Source: a bacterium
GTDB lineage: Bacteria > Dependentiae > Babeliae > Babeliales > RVW-14
Direction of reading: 5' to 3'
Assembly: GCA_010027825.1 (NCBI GenBank)
Contig: RGUK01000131.1
Coordinates: forward strand, 1 to 5,078
DNA length: 5,078 bases
In this document: piece by piece, positions 1 through 5,078 of the stretch
Layout of the letters: each line of letters begins with the position of its first letter
Position numbering within the stretch: position 1 is the first letter of the stretch
Translations under genes and position numbers: made by a program
The notes under the pieces: model-generated
The model's database searches: none
Seen by the model: the letters and a program-made list of their open reading frames with translations, nothing else
What the model was told of the DNA's origin: nothing

Positions 1-467
1 GGTGGCATGAGGCGGGCCAGCGGGTGATCTACGCTGCGGAACACTATTCGACCGCCATGCTGGAGAAGTTGGTTCATTTTGGCGGGGAACTGCCGAACGG
101 CCAGCATTATGTCGAGCTCTACCGGGGACGCACATTCTTGCTCGTGGAAAAAGATGCCGCGGGAGAGTGGCAAATCACTGGCTACTACACTAATACGCGT
201 GAAGACAATATCCATGCTGCTGAGCTCATCGAATGGGTCAAATACACCAATACCAATCCTATCTATTCAGAGCCAAATGATATCGCTCGTGGGCTAAAGG
301 TAATGGCACAAGCTGGCTTTCGCGTAACAGTCGGCACCATCAGCATTGTAGTCAGTGAGCTAGCTCACATGATCCCAGAGGCGGCGCATTACTTGCTGGC
401 CCTCGCTGGGCTGGTAGAGCCAACGCAGCAGCCACACGACGATGTCGTGCCAAGAAGGCGCAATTAG
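1..467 (+). CDS. RES-domain fragment fused to unrecognised sequence (5' partial)
   Basis: The reading frame is already open at base 3 and ends at TAG 465-467; the true start lies outside the window, so the GTG at 24 is probably an internal Val. The first ~39 visible residues (WHEAGQRVIYAAEHYST then AMLEKLVH, and PNGQHYVEL) match the N-terminal half of RES-family NAD+ phosphorylases, toxins that deplete NAD+ and are usually paired with an Xre/MbcA-type antitoxin. The usual continuation after this point (an E-I-x-I-P strand and the later conserved Ser segment) is not found in this or the other forward frames. From about base 120 the frame instead encodes ~115 residues I do not recognise: a strand-rich stretch (RTFLLVEKDAAGEWQITGYY), then helices, with a basic RRRN end. 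It is most likely a recombined remnant or chimera, not an active toxin. No antitoxin gene is visible downstream. The RES part is fairly secure; the function of the remainder is unknown. Confidence 0.6.
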   Translation, partial: WHEAGQRVIYAAEHYSTAMLEKLVHFGGELPNGQHYVELYRGRTFLLVEKDAAGEWQITGYYTNTREDNIHAAELIEWVKYTNTNPIYSEPNDIARGLKVMAQAGFRVTVGTISIVVSELAHMIPEAAHYLLALAGLVEPTQQPHDDVVPRRRN

Positions 468-489
468 GATTTGCCGTGGCACAGTTGCA

Positions 490-1054
490 ATGAACCGTTC
501 TAAAACTTTTTTAGTCATAGCTTTTTACATGCTGGCAGGACCGCTCTGCGCAGGTGCTGCCAGCCCTAACAAGATTATAATCACCAGTAAACGCGCCTCC
601 TGCACCCAGGTGCCCAACAAAAAAAAACAGTTCTGCTTCACTTATCTTGACGATGTCCATATTTCGATGCATGACGGCTCACAGGCGGATGCACAAAAGC
701 TGGTGATTGTGCTTGATACCAACAGCGCGACCAAGCAGCAGGGAGTAGAGAACATCAAAAAAATTACGTTATCCCAGCAGGTGCGTTTTGCTGCTGCCAG
801 CGGAAAAGCGCTGTTTTCTGACGGGCAACGTGCACATCACTCAACCAGGCAAGGGAGCAAAGGAAATCCCTGTATCGGTTGATTGTTCTGCGGCAACCAT
901 AGATCTTGCCTCAGGCAAAGTGACGTTGCAAGGCAGCGAACAGAAGCCCGTTTCCACCACGTTGGTCATTAATAAATTTACTACCGGTCTGCATACCAAA
1001 CGCGGAGGTCATCATGCCACACATCAACCTCCTCTCGCCAGCAGAGGCTCGTAA
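490..1054 (+). pseudogene. lptA: LptA/OstA-like LPS transport periplasmic protein, frameshifted
   Basis: LptA-type proteins form the periplasmic bridge carrying LPS from LptC to LptD. Starting at ATG 490, the product has a signal peptide: basic MNRSK, a hydrophobic core FLVIAFYMLAG, and an A-x-A site near residue 23. The start at 490 is chosen over ATG 442 because 442 would put 16 residues before the signal peptide; neither has a strong ribosome binding site. OstA-like beta-strand repeats follow (YLDDVHISMHDGSQADAQKL, then IKKITLSQQVRF). The frame in use at 490 runs to a stop at 880-882, but family-like sequence jumps to the next frame at TTTT 814-817 and continues as FLTGNVHITQPGKG, ATIDLASGKVTLQGSEQKP and TTLVINKF, to TAA 1052-1054. 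Removing one T gives about 187 residues, a normal LptA length. The repaired frame overlaps mutL by 41 nt. As LptA is usually essential, a sequencing or assembly error is as likely as a true pseudogene. lptB and lptC are not visible here. Confidence 0.65.
1004..1008 (+). promoter_or_regulatory. Ribosome binding site of mutL
   Basis: GGAGG sits 5 nt before ATG 1014 and fixes the mutL start. It lies inside the repaired reading frame of the upstream lptA-like gene, so ribosomes finishing that gene would pass over it. Translational coupling is possible. Confidence 0.75.
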
Positions 1055-2861
1055 GATCGCCGCCGGCGAGGTCATTGAGCGTCCTGCTCATATCATTAAA
1101 GAAATTATTGAAAATGCCCTTGATGCAAACGCCACCGCAATAACACTCCACCTTGCCAAAGCAGGCAAACAGCAGATCCGCATCATCGATAACGGCTGCG
1201 GCATGGACGAAGCAGATGCCCAAGCATGTTTTCTGCCGCACGCCACAAGCAAAATTAAAGGGGTAAACGACCTGGAAACGGTTGAAACATTCGGCTTTCG
1301 CGGTGAGGCACTCACCAGCATTGCAGCCGTTAGCAGAGTCACGCTGCGCACGCGTCAGGCAGGGGAGCAGGTAGGGCGTGAGGTGGTGTACACCGAAGAT
1401 CGCTTGATCAGCATCGCCCCCATCGCTTGTCCGGTCGGCACCGAGTTGATCATTGAAGATTTGTTCTACAATACCCCGGCGCGTAAAAAATTCCTGAAGC
1501 AAGATGACACTGAATGGAACGCGATTCAGCAAGCAGTGTTCGCCTTTTGCTTTAGTCATCCAGGCGTACATTTCAAGCTCTACCACAATGGCAAGCTTAC
1601 GCTCAATGCGCCCGCAGTGGCAACAGCACGTGACCGCGCTGCACAAGTATGGGATGCACAAACAGCTGACCACTTCATCCCACTGGTAAGCACGACGCAA
1701 GACACGCTCACCTTGACCGGTGCCATCAGCGATCACCAGTTTTGGCGCTACGGCAAAACACACCAGTTCTTTTTTGTAAACAACCGCTGGGTAAAAAACG
1801 CTGAATTTAGCAAAGCGCTCGTACGGGGCTATCTAGGCATTCTGCCGCCAGAGCGCTTCCCGGGGGCCATTATTTTTATTAACACCAATCAAGCAGAACT
1901 GGATGTTAATATTCACCCCAAAAAAGAAGAAGTCCGCTTCAGTCGTCCGGGCTTGGTGTTCACCGCCATCATGCAAGCAGTCAAAGCAACGCTGGATGCT
2001 GCTGTTACCAAGCGTTTTACCCCTGCCAGCATGGCGGAGGTGCAACTGCCACCCCTCCACGAAGCATTTGGCATGCCGGAAAAGCGTATCTCAAGCCCCT
2101 CCGTTCCCGTTCAGTATCAAACTGCGCATCCTGAGGACGGCACCCGATCGGAAGGGCCTATGCAAGCAATAACCTTTCCTCCGCAGCGTCCACCGACATC
2201 CGTGCACTACGCGCCGGAACCGCTGTTCACTGGCATGCAACAGGAGTTGGCACCAACCAAACCAATCGAGCAGGGGGCCGAAGTTGAATATCGCGTCTTG
2301 GGGCAACTCATGGACACTTACATTTTATGCGCACGGCGCGATGAGCTGGTTATCATCGATCAGCATGCTGCCCATGAGCGTATCTTGTACGAACGGCGTA
2401 CCCATTATTTTGATGAGGCACACGGCATTACGCTCCTCTTTCCCGAAGTTGTTACCCTGGGCCCAGCCCTGACCACACACCTAATGAAGTGGCAGGGATT
2501 CTTTGCCAAGCAAGGCATTCAGTTTGATGCCTTAGGAACGCATGAAATCGCCGTACGCACAAGTCCACCGCAACTGCGCGGCCCAGCACTTGCTGAGGTG
2601 CTCACCAGCGCAGCCCATTTTATTGCTGAGCACGGCAGCCTTGATCGTGCCGCCTTCCCTATGAAGTTCAATGAGCATGTTCACAGCCATATGTCTTGCA
2701 AGGCTGCGGTGCGCTCAGGGGACACCCTAGCGCCAGCAGCCATGCAGCAGTTGATTAATGATTTAATGAGCGTGGAGAATCGGTTTGTATGCGTCCATGG
2801 ACGACCAACGATGTGGACGATCGCCAAAAGTGAGCTGGAAAAGAAGTTCAGAAGAGGATAA
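1014..2861 (+). CDS. mutL: DNA mismatch repair protein MutL (endonuclease type)
   Basis: MutL couples MutS mismatch recognition to strand incision and excision in the cytoplasm. The N-terminal GHKL ATPase is complete: ENALDA at residues 33-38 (catalytic Glu and Mg-binding Asn), DNGCGM 59-64, HATSKI 76-81 and GFRGEAL 94-100. It is followed by the transducer domain and a variable Pro-rich linker at about residues 340-430. The C-terminal dimerisation domain carries the metal-binding nuclease motif DQHA(x)2E(x)4E at D449-E460, SCKAAVRSGD around residue 562, CVHGRP at 593-598 and a terminal KKFRR, as in MutL/PMS2 proteins that nick DNA themselves. A MutH-dependent E. coli-type MutL would lack these. 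The start is supported by GGAGG at 1004-1008, 5 nt before ATG. The length of 615 residues is normal. The gene follows the lptA-like gene directly, with which it probably shares a transcript, and converges on ksgA. Confidence 0.97.
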   Translation: MPHINLLSPAEARKIAAGEVIERPAHIIKEIIENALDANATAITLHLAKAGKQQIRIIDNGCGMDEADAQACFLPHATSKIKGVNDLETVETFGFRGEALTSIAAVSRVTLRTRQAGEQVGREVVYTEDRLISIAPIACPVGTELIIEDLFYNTPARKKFLKQDDTEWNAIQQAVFAFCFSHPGVHFKLYHNGKLTLNAPAVATARDRAAQVWDAQTADHFIPLVSTTQDTLTLTGAISDHQFWRYGKTHQFFFVNNRWVKNAEFSKALVRGYLGILPPERFPGAIIFINTNQAELDVNIHPKKEEVRFSRPGLVFTAIMQAVKATLDAAVTKRFTPASMAEVQLPPLHEAFGMPEKRISSPSVPVQYQTAHPEDGTRSEGPMQAITFPPQRPPTSVHYAPEPLFTGMQQELAPTKPIEQGAEVEYRVLGQLMDTYILCARRDELVIIDQHAAHERILYERRTHYFDEAHGITLLFPEVVTLGPALTTHLMKWQGFFAKQGIQFDALGTHEIAVRTSPPQLRGPALAEVLTSAAHFIAEHGSLDRAAFPMKFNEHVHSHMSCKAAVRSGDTLAPAAMQQLINDLMSVENRFVCVHGRPTMWTIAKSELEKKFRRG

Positions 2862-2886
2862 AAAGCAGCCTTCATGCGCTTTGAAA

Positions 2887-2936
2887 TGACATATACCATT
2901 CCTCATGCCCGTAGGCGACGGAAAAGTATCATGTCA
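2887..2936. terminator. Stem-loop between convergent mutL and ksgA, possible bidirectional terminator
   Basis: TGACAT 2887-2892 pairs with ATGTCA 2931-2936. Inside it, ATAC 2893-2896 pairs with GTAT 2926-2929, TTCC 2899-2902 with GGAA 2920-2923, and GCC 2907-2909 with GGC 2914-2916 around a CGTA loop. A further outer arm, CGCTTTGA 2877-2884, can pair with TCAAAGCG 2948-2955, which includes the ksgA stop codon. The position just after mutL and at the end of ksgA suits a shared terminator, but no T-run follows on either strand. The role is therefore inferred from position and pairing only. Confidence 0.4.
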
Positions 2937-2947
2937 CCGCCACGATG

Positions 2948-3796
2948 TCAAAGCGTGATCTGTTCCCACACACGCAAAAAATCAGCAAAGCTCATCTGCT
3001 GTGCGCGCAAGGCAAGGATGTCGGGGGTAATGGCTGGGTGATTATTGTAATGAGTAGGCTTGAGATTATTTTTGATAGTTTGACGCGGTGAACGGAAACA
3101 AAACTTAATAAATTTCCAGAATGCCTCTTCTTGTGGAATGGGAGCAATATCAACCTTTGGCACAAAATGAAGGAGGCGTGAGTTGACCTTAGGCGGGGGC
3201 GTAAAGGCTCCCGGCTCGATCTTCTCCATAAGTTTCCAGCTGAAATGATGCTGCAAGAAAAGTGAGGTCGGATTGTAGGTTCTTCCCTCGGTGGCCACAA
3301 TTTTGCGCGCAACCTCATCCTGCACCATGATTACCCCTTCGGTAAAAAGGTGTTTATGGCGCTGAATCTGGAAAATAATGGGAAAAGTGATGTTGTAGGG
3401 CAGGTTGGCAAGCATTACCCATGGCTTACGCGGCTCTAAGGCACCAAAGTCTGCTTCCAAGACATTCTGAAGGTGTATGGTGAGGCGTGGGTCCGGAACC
3501 GCACCGCGTACCACTGCCGCCCACTCCGGGTCAATTTCGAAGCACCAGAGCTCCTTGCAGGGGGTCTGGGCCAGGATGGATTTGGTCAAAAAACCGTCGC
3601 CGCAACCGATTTCCAGCACCGTGGTTTCTGGGGTAACACTAACCGCTTCAATCATGTGATCTACAGCTGATTGCTTGCGCAGGAAGTGCTGTCCAAAGAC
3701 CTTCTTTTTGAACGGCAGGGCTGGGCGCACCTCGTCGTACTGACGAGCGTGGCGGCTAGGACGGGAAGAATTATTGAAGCGGGGGTTATGTTTCAT
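2948..3796 (-). CDS. ksgA: 16S rRNA dimethyladenosine transferase KsgA/RsmA
   Basis: KsgA transfers four methyl groups from S-adenosylmethionine to two adjacent adenosines (A1518 and A1519 in E. coli numbering) in the 3' terminal helix of 16S rRNA, a late checkpoint in 30S assembly. Visible motifs are FGQHFL at 34-39, the SAM-binding loop LEIGCGDGFLT at 61-71, the ribose-binding acidic residue in CFEID 85-89, the catalytic NLPY at 131-134, QDEVARKI around 159-166 and the family motif FTPPPKVNS at 198-206. The C-terminal helical domain with RSPRQTIKNNL at 235-245 is present. Total length is 282 residues. About 30 residues precede the usual start of homology, rich in Arg, Asn, His and Ser. No strong ribosome binding site precedes ATG 3796, and the only alternative start in this stretch (GTG, residue 23) has none either, so the extension may be real. 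The gene diverges from ssrA and converges with mutL. Confidence 0.95.
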   Translation of the reverse strand: MKHNPRFNNSSRPSRHARQYDEVRPALPFKKKVFGQHFLRKQSAVDHMIEAVSVTPETTVLEIGCGDGFLTKSILAQTPCKELWCFEIDPEWAAVVRGAVPDPRLTIHLQNVLEADFGALEPRKPWVMLANLPYNITFPIIFQIQRHKHLFTEGVIMVQDEVARKIVATEGRTYNPTSLFLQHHFSWKLMEKIEPGAFTPPPKVNSRLLHFVPKVDIAPIPQEEAFWKFIKFCFRSPRQTIKNNLKPTHYNNHPAITPDILALRAQQMSFADFLRVWEQITL

Positions 3797-3826
3797 GTAT
3801 TATGCGCCTGGACGCACCTTTTGCGA

Positions 3827-3855
3827 TTGACACCTAGTAAATTGCTGCGTATAAT
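3827..3855 (+). promoter_or_regulatory. Consensus sigma70 promoter for ssrA
   Basis: TTGACA at 3827-3832 and TATAAT at 3850-3855 are both perfect consensus hexamers with an optimal 17-bp spacer. Transcription should begin near 3862, giving a 5' leader of about 33 nt before the mature tmRNA end at 3895. RNase P would be expected to remove this leader. A very strong promoter fits an abundant stable RNA. Confidence 0.85.
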
Positions 3856-3859
3856 CGGC

Positions 3860-3888
3860 AGTATAGCATATCTGCTAAGATCTTTGAA
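3860..3888 (-). promoter_or_regulatory. Predicted sigma70 promoter for ksgA
   Basis: Read on the minus strand, the -35 is TTCAAA (3883-3888, 4 of 6 consensus bases), the spacer is 17 bp, and the -10 is TATACT (3860-3865, 5 of 6) preceded by TGC, giving an extended -10. The start would fall near 3853, leaving a leader of about 57 nt before ATG 3796. The element overlaps the start region of the ssrA promoter on the other strand. Confidence 0.5.
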
Positions 3889-3894
3889 TCGCCT

Positions 3895-4276
3895 GGGGGC
3901 GTACTGGTTTCGACGTTTTATAGCACGTGCAAAGAGCATGTCGAGGTTTGGAGCATTCCTCGTTAAAAAACGCTGCAAAACATAGATGCAAACACATCTA
4001 AGCACTTCGGTGCAACGGTTTACGCGTAAGTACCTTTCGAGGTAGCGCCTAAGCTCTTGGGTGCCAAGCGTGTTTATCCGCTAGCACACTCGTATTACCC
4101 TAGATAAAACGGCCATCCCAAGACTTTTTAGCCGTGTAGGGATGGACGTAACACTGAGCTGACGCGCGGGTCCGGGTGCTCTTGTCCAAGCTCGCGTGTA
4201 TAACCAAGAGATAAGCATGTAGTGCTTTGTGCTTGTTGTTCTACGGACATGGGTTCGACTCCCATCGCCTCCACCA
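3895..4276 (+). ncRNA. ssrA: tmRNA (one-piece, ribosome rescue RNA)
   Basis: tmRNA with SmpB enters stalled ribosomes, is charged with alanine, and supplies a short message encoding a degradation tag. The 5' acceptor strand GGGGGCG (3895-3901) pairs with CGCCTCC (4266-4272), followed by A and an encoded CCA (4274-4276). The third pair is G-U, the alanyl-tRNA synthetase identity element. The 5' consensus CTGGTTTCGACG and a T-arm (ATGGG, loop TTCGACT, CCCAT, 4249-4265) are intact. A first pseudoknot is visible: CGAGG 3942-3946 with CCTCG 3958-3962, and AGCATT 3952-3957 with AACGCT 3969-3974 (one mismatch). A later H-type pseudoknot pairs ACGGC 4109-4113 with GCCGT 4131-4135, and CATCCC 4114-4119 with GGGATG 4139-4144. 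At 382 nt the length is normal. The 5' and 3' halves are collinear, so it is not the permuted two-piece form. Confidence 0.97.
3988..4029 (+). other. ssrA: tmRNA tag reading frame (ANTSKHFGATVYA)
   Basis: The resume codon is placed at GCA 3988-3990 because the context CATAGAT-GCA-AAC matches the E. coli arrangement of a UAG-containing element just before GCA AAC. The frame reads A N T S K H F G A T V Y A and ends at a single TAA (4027-4029). It begins with the usual Ala-Asn, but the end is Val-Tyr-Ala, not the common Leu-Ala-Ala recognised by ClpXP; the Coxiella tag, as I recall it, also ends Tyr-Ala. Codons 5-9 contain GCAC-TTCG-GTGC (4002-4013), a short hairpin with a UUCG loop. The stop lies in the helix formed by GCG 4024-4026 / CGC 4046-4048 and TACCT 4031-4035 / AGGTA 4040-4044, also capped by UUCG. 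Confidence 0.85.
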
Positions 4277-4282
4277 ATCTAC

Positions 4283-4294
4283 GCCCTACGGGGC
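4283..4294. terminator. GC-rich hairpin after ssrA, possible terminator
   Basis: GCCC 4283-4286 and GGGC 4291-4294 enclose a UACG loop, a stable UNCG-type tetraloop, seven bases after the tmRNA CCA end. A second small hairpin, GGC-TGC-GCC, follows at 4302-4310. No T-run follows directly; only TTTAAAA occurs at 4313-4319. It lies between ssrA and a convergent gene, so it could serve either transcript. The 54-nt gap holds nothing else I can identify. Confidence 0.35.
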
Positions 4295-4330
4295 TCCGGT
4301 TGGCTGCGCCGCTTTAAAAGGCATACTGTT

Positions 4331-4780
4331 CTATTCTACCCCGACAAAAATGTCTACCTCAGCATCTTGCGGGTTACTTGCTCTAGGCCCATAGACTTCA
4401 AAATCCGCCCCATAGGTTCTATGCAACGGCATTTTCCAAATCTTCACCCATTCCCCTCCTACGGCTCCTTGGTGCAGATTGCCCTTGGCAGTGAAAAGCT
4501 CATACCTACCTGCGGGGATACTCTTGCCCACCATGCCAGCAGGAATATGCTGCAGGCTGGCAACCCTAGCTCCAATAACCGCGGTATATGGCTTCGTGTG
4601 ATCACCTTCGTAGTCGGTGTAAACAGCATAAATGTCTGAGCCAACTTTATCAGGAATCTGGTCCATAACCCCTTGCGCAAAAAAGCGCCCCCATAATACA
4701 CCAAGGTCCAGCGCTGCCTGACCATTTTGATTCGTGGTCCTAACATCTATGCCTATTACGTAAAAGGATTCTATCTGCAT
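4331..4780 (-). CDS. GyrI-like / AraC effector-binding domain protein
   Basis: This is a stand-alone small-molecule-binding domain of the GyrI-like (SHS2-fold, AraC_E_bind) superfamily, close to the integron-associated effector-binding proteins. These domains bind cationic or hydrophobic ligands, and some family members inhibit gyrase or sense drugs. Family features in order are an opening strand FYVIGIDVRTTN, then LWGRFFAQGV, the conserved YAVYTDYEGDHTKPYTAVIG segment, IPAGMVGKSIPAGRYELF, the EWVKIW helix and the closing strand DFEVYGPRA-NPQDAEVDIFVGV. No DNA-binding HTH is present. ATG 4780 (149 residues) is preferred to the in-frame ATG 4795: AGGGG lies 4 nt upstream of 4780, and homology starts there. 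The gene follows the phosphotransferase fragment on the same strand with a 52-bp gap and no visible terminator, so they are probably co-transcribed. The natural ligand is not predictable from sequence. Confidence 0.85.
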   Translation of the reverse strand: MQIESFYVIGIDVRTTNQNGQAALDLGVLWGRFFAQGVMDQIPDKVGSDIYAVYTDYEGDHTKPYTAVIGARVASLQHIPAGMVGKSIPAGRYELFTAKGNLHQGAVGGEWVKIWKMPLHRTYGADFEVYGPRASNPQDAEVDIFVGVE

Positions 4781-4832
4781 GTTGCCCCTATTCATCTATT
4801 AAATATCCTGCACAGCCCACTGTCACCTTTAG

Positions 4833-5078
4833 TCACCCGAGCTTTTCCAAAAAAGCTTTCTCTTTTGCATAGAGATAGGCATCTGGCCCCTGCCACGTGC
4901 CTTCGCGAACCGTCATACCTACAATTGCCAAAGCGCGTTGCATGCACAGCAGAGGCATCACATCTTCGTAGGCAGGCGCAGGCCTAATACTAATATAACC
5001 GGCCAAAAATGAGTCTCGCGATTGTGGATAATGCTCCCAGACATCATGTTGCATGGCAGCAAAGTCTTCCTCAGCAAA
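4833..5078 (-). CDS. APH-family phosphotransferase, C-terminal part (5' end outside window)
   Basis: The frame is open to the window edge and ends at TGA 4835-4833; 81 codons are visible, so ATG 5054 is most likely an internal Met. The segment DSFLAGYISIRPAPAYEDVMPLL, followed by an alanine- and leucine-containing helix (MQRALAIVGM), resembles the C-terminal helices of aminoglycoside/choline/homoserine-kinase-like phosphotransferases, where a F-x-x-G-Y-x-x-x-R-P element follows the catalytic core. The ATP-binding and catalytic loops (H-x-D-x-x-x-x-N and the metal-binding Asp) would lie beyond the window. Substrate cannot be assigned: antibiotic resistance, amino-alcohol or sugar phosphorylation are all possible. 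The frame ends 52 bp before the effector-binding-domain gene on the same strand. Confidence 0.6.
   Translation of the reverse strand, partial: FAEEDFAAMQHDVWEHYPQSRDSFLAGYISIRPAPAYEDVMPLLCMQRALAIVGMTVREGTWQGPDAYLYAKEKAFLEKLG

Noticed and set aside
619..627. A9 tract in the lptA-like gene as a programmed slippage site
   Set aside because: The sequence after it remains family-like in the original frame up to 814, and the alternative frame soon reaches a stop, so slippage here would not repair the gene.
981..1763. Long 260-codon open frame on the minus strand opposite mutL
   Set aside because: It is wholly antisense to the conserved mutL ATPase domain, is Cys-rich with no recognisable domain, and reflects mutL codon usage.
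3671..4005. Open frames on both strands over the ksgA start, promoters and 5' half of ssrA
   Set aside because: They overlap a confident ksgA start, two promoters and a structured RNA, and their products show no family features.
3895..4276. Two-piece (permuted) tmRNA, as in Alphaproteobacteria
   Set aside because: The 5' acceptor strand, tag frame, pseudoknots and T-arm with CCA occur in the standard one-piece order.
4229..4639. 136-codon plus-strand frame starting in the ssrA 3' end
   Set aside because: It begins within the tmRNA T-arm region and runs antisense to the effector-binding-domain gene, which has clear family motifs.
1..5078. CRISPR array, insertion sequence or transposase
   Set aside because: No regularly spaced repeats, terminal inverted repeats with a transposase, or integrase motifs are visible in the window.

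Overview
The window looks like a piece of chromosome from a Gram-negative bacterium. It holds an LPS-transport (LptA/OstA-type) gene, mutL, ksgA (rsmA) and a complete tmRNA gene, bounded by accessory-looking genes at both ends. The tmRNA is one-piece: the 5' acceptor strand, tag frame, pseudoknots and 3' CCA are collinear. This argues against Alphaproteobacteria and other lineages with a split, permuted tmRNA. MutL carries the C-terminal metal-binding nuclease motif, so mismatch repair is expected to work without MutH. The proteolysis tag ends in -VYA, which reminds me of the -AYA ending I recall for Coxiella, but this is too weak to fix a lineage. mutL is not next to miaA or amiB, as it often is in Gammaproteobacteria.

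Left part (1-1054, + strand): an ORF entering from outside the window begins as a RES-domain NAD+ phosphorylase (toxin) fragment, then continues in frame into sequence I do not recognise, so it looks chimeric. Next comes an LptA/OstA-like periplasmic protein with a clear signal peptide, split by a one-base frameshift at a TTTT run. Its repaired frame would overlap the start of mutL by 41 nt.

Middle (1014-3796): mutL (+) and ksgA (-) converge on an 86-bp gap that contains a long imperfect stem-loop. ksgA is divergent from ssrA. The gap between them holds a perfect-consensus sigma70 promoter for ssrA (TTGACA-17-TATAAT) overlapping a good extended -10 promoter for ksgA, so the two may compete for polymerase.

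Right part (3895-5078): ssrA (382 nt, encoded CCA) with a readable 13-residue tag ANTSKHFGATVYA. A short gap with a UACG-loop hairpin follows, then two minus-strand genes that probably form an operon: the 3' end of a phosphotransferase (APH-type kinase) and a GyrI-like/AraC effector-binding-domain protein. These lie directly beyond the 3' end of ssrA, a common integration site, but no att repeat is visible.

Functionally the core genes are housekeeping: ribosome rescue, 16S rRNA dimethylation, mismatch repair and LPS export. I do not see an undescribed multi-gene system here. The most unusual items are the tag ORF that folds a UUCG hairpin, the RES chimera, the lptA frameshift and the overlapping ssrA/ksgA promoters.
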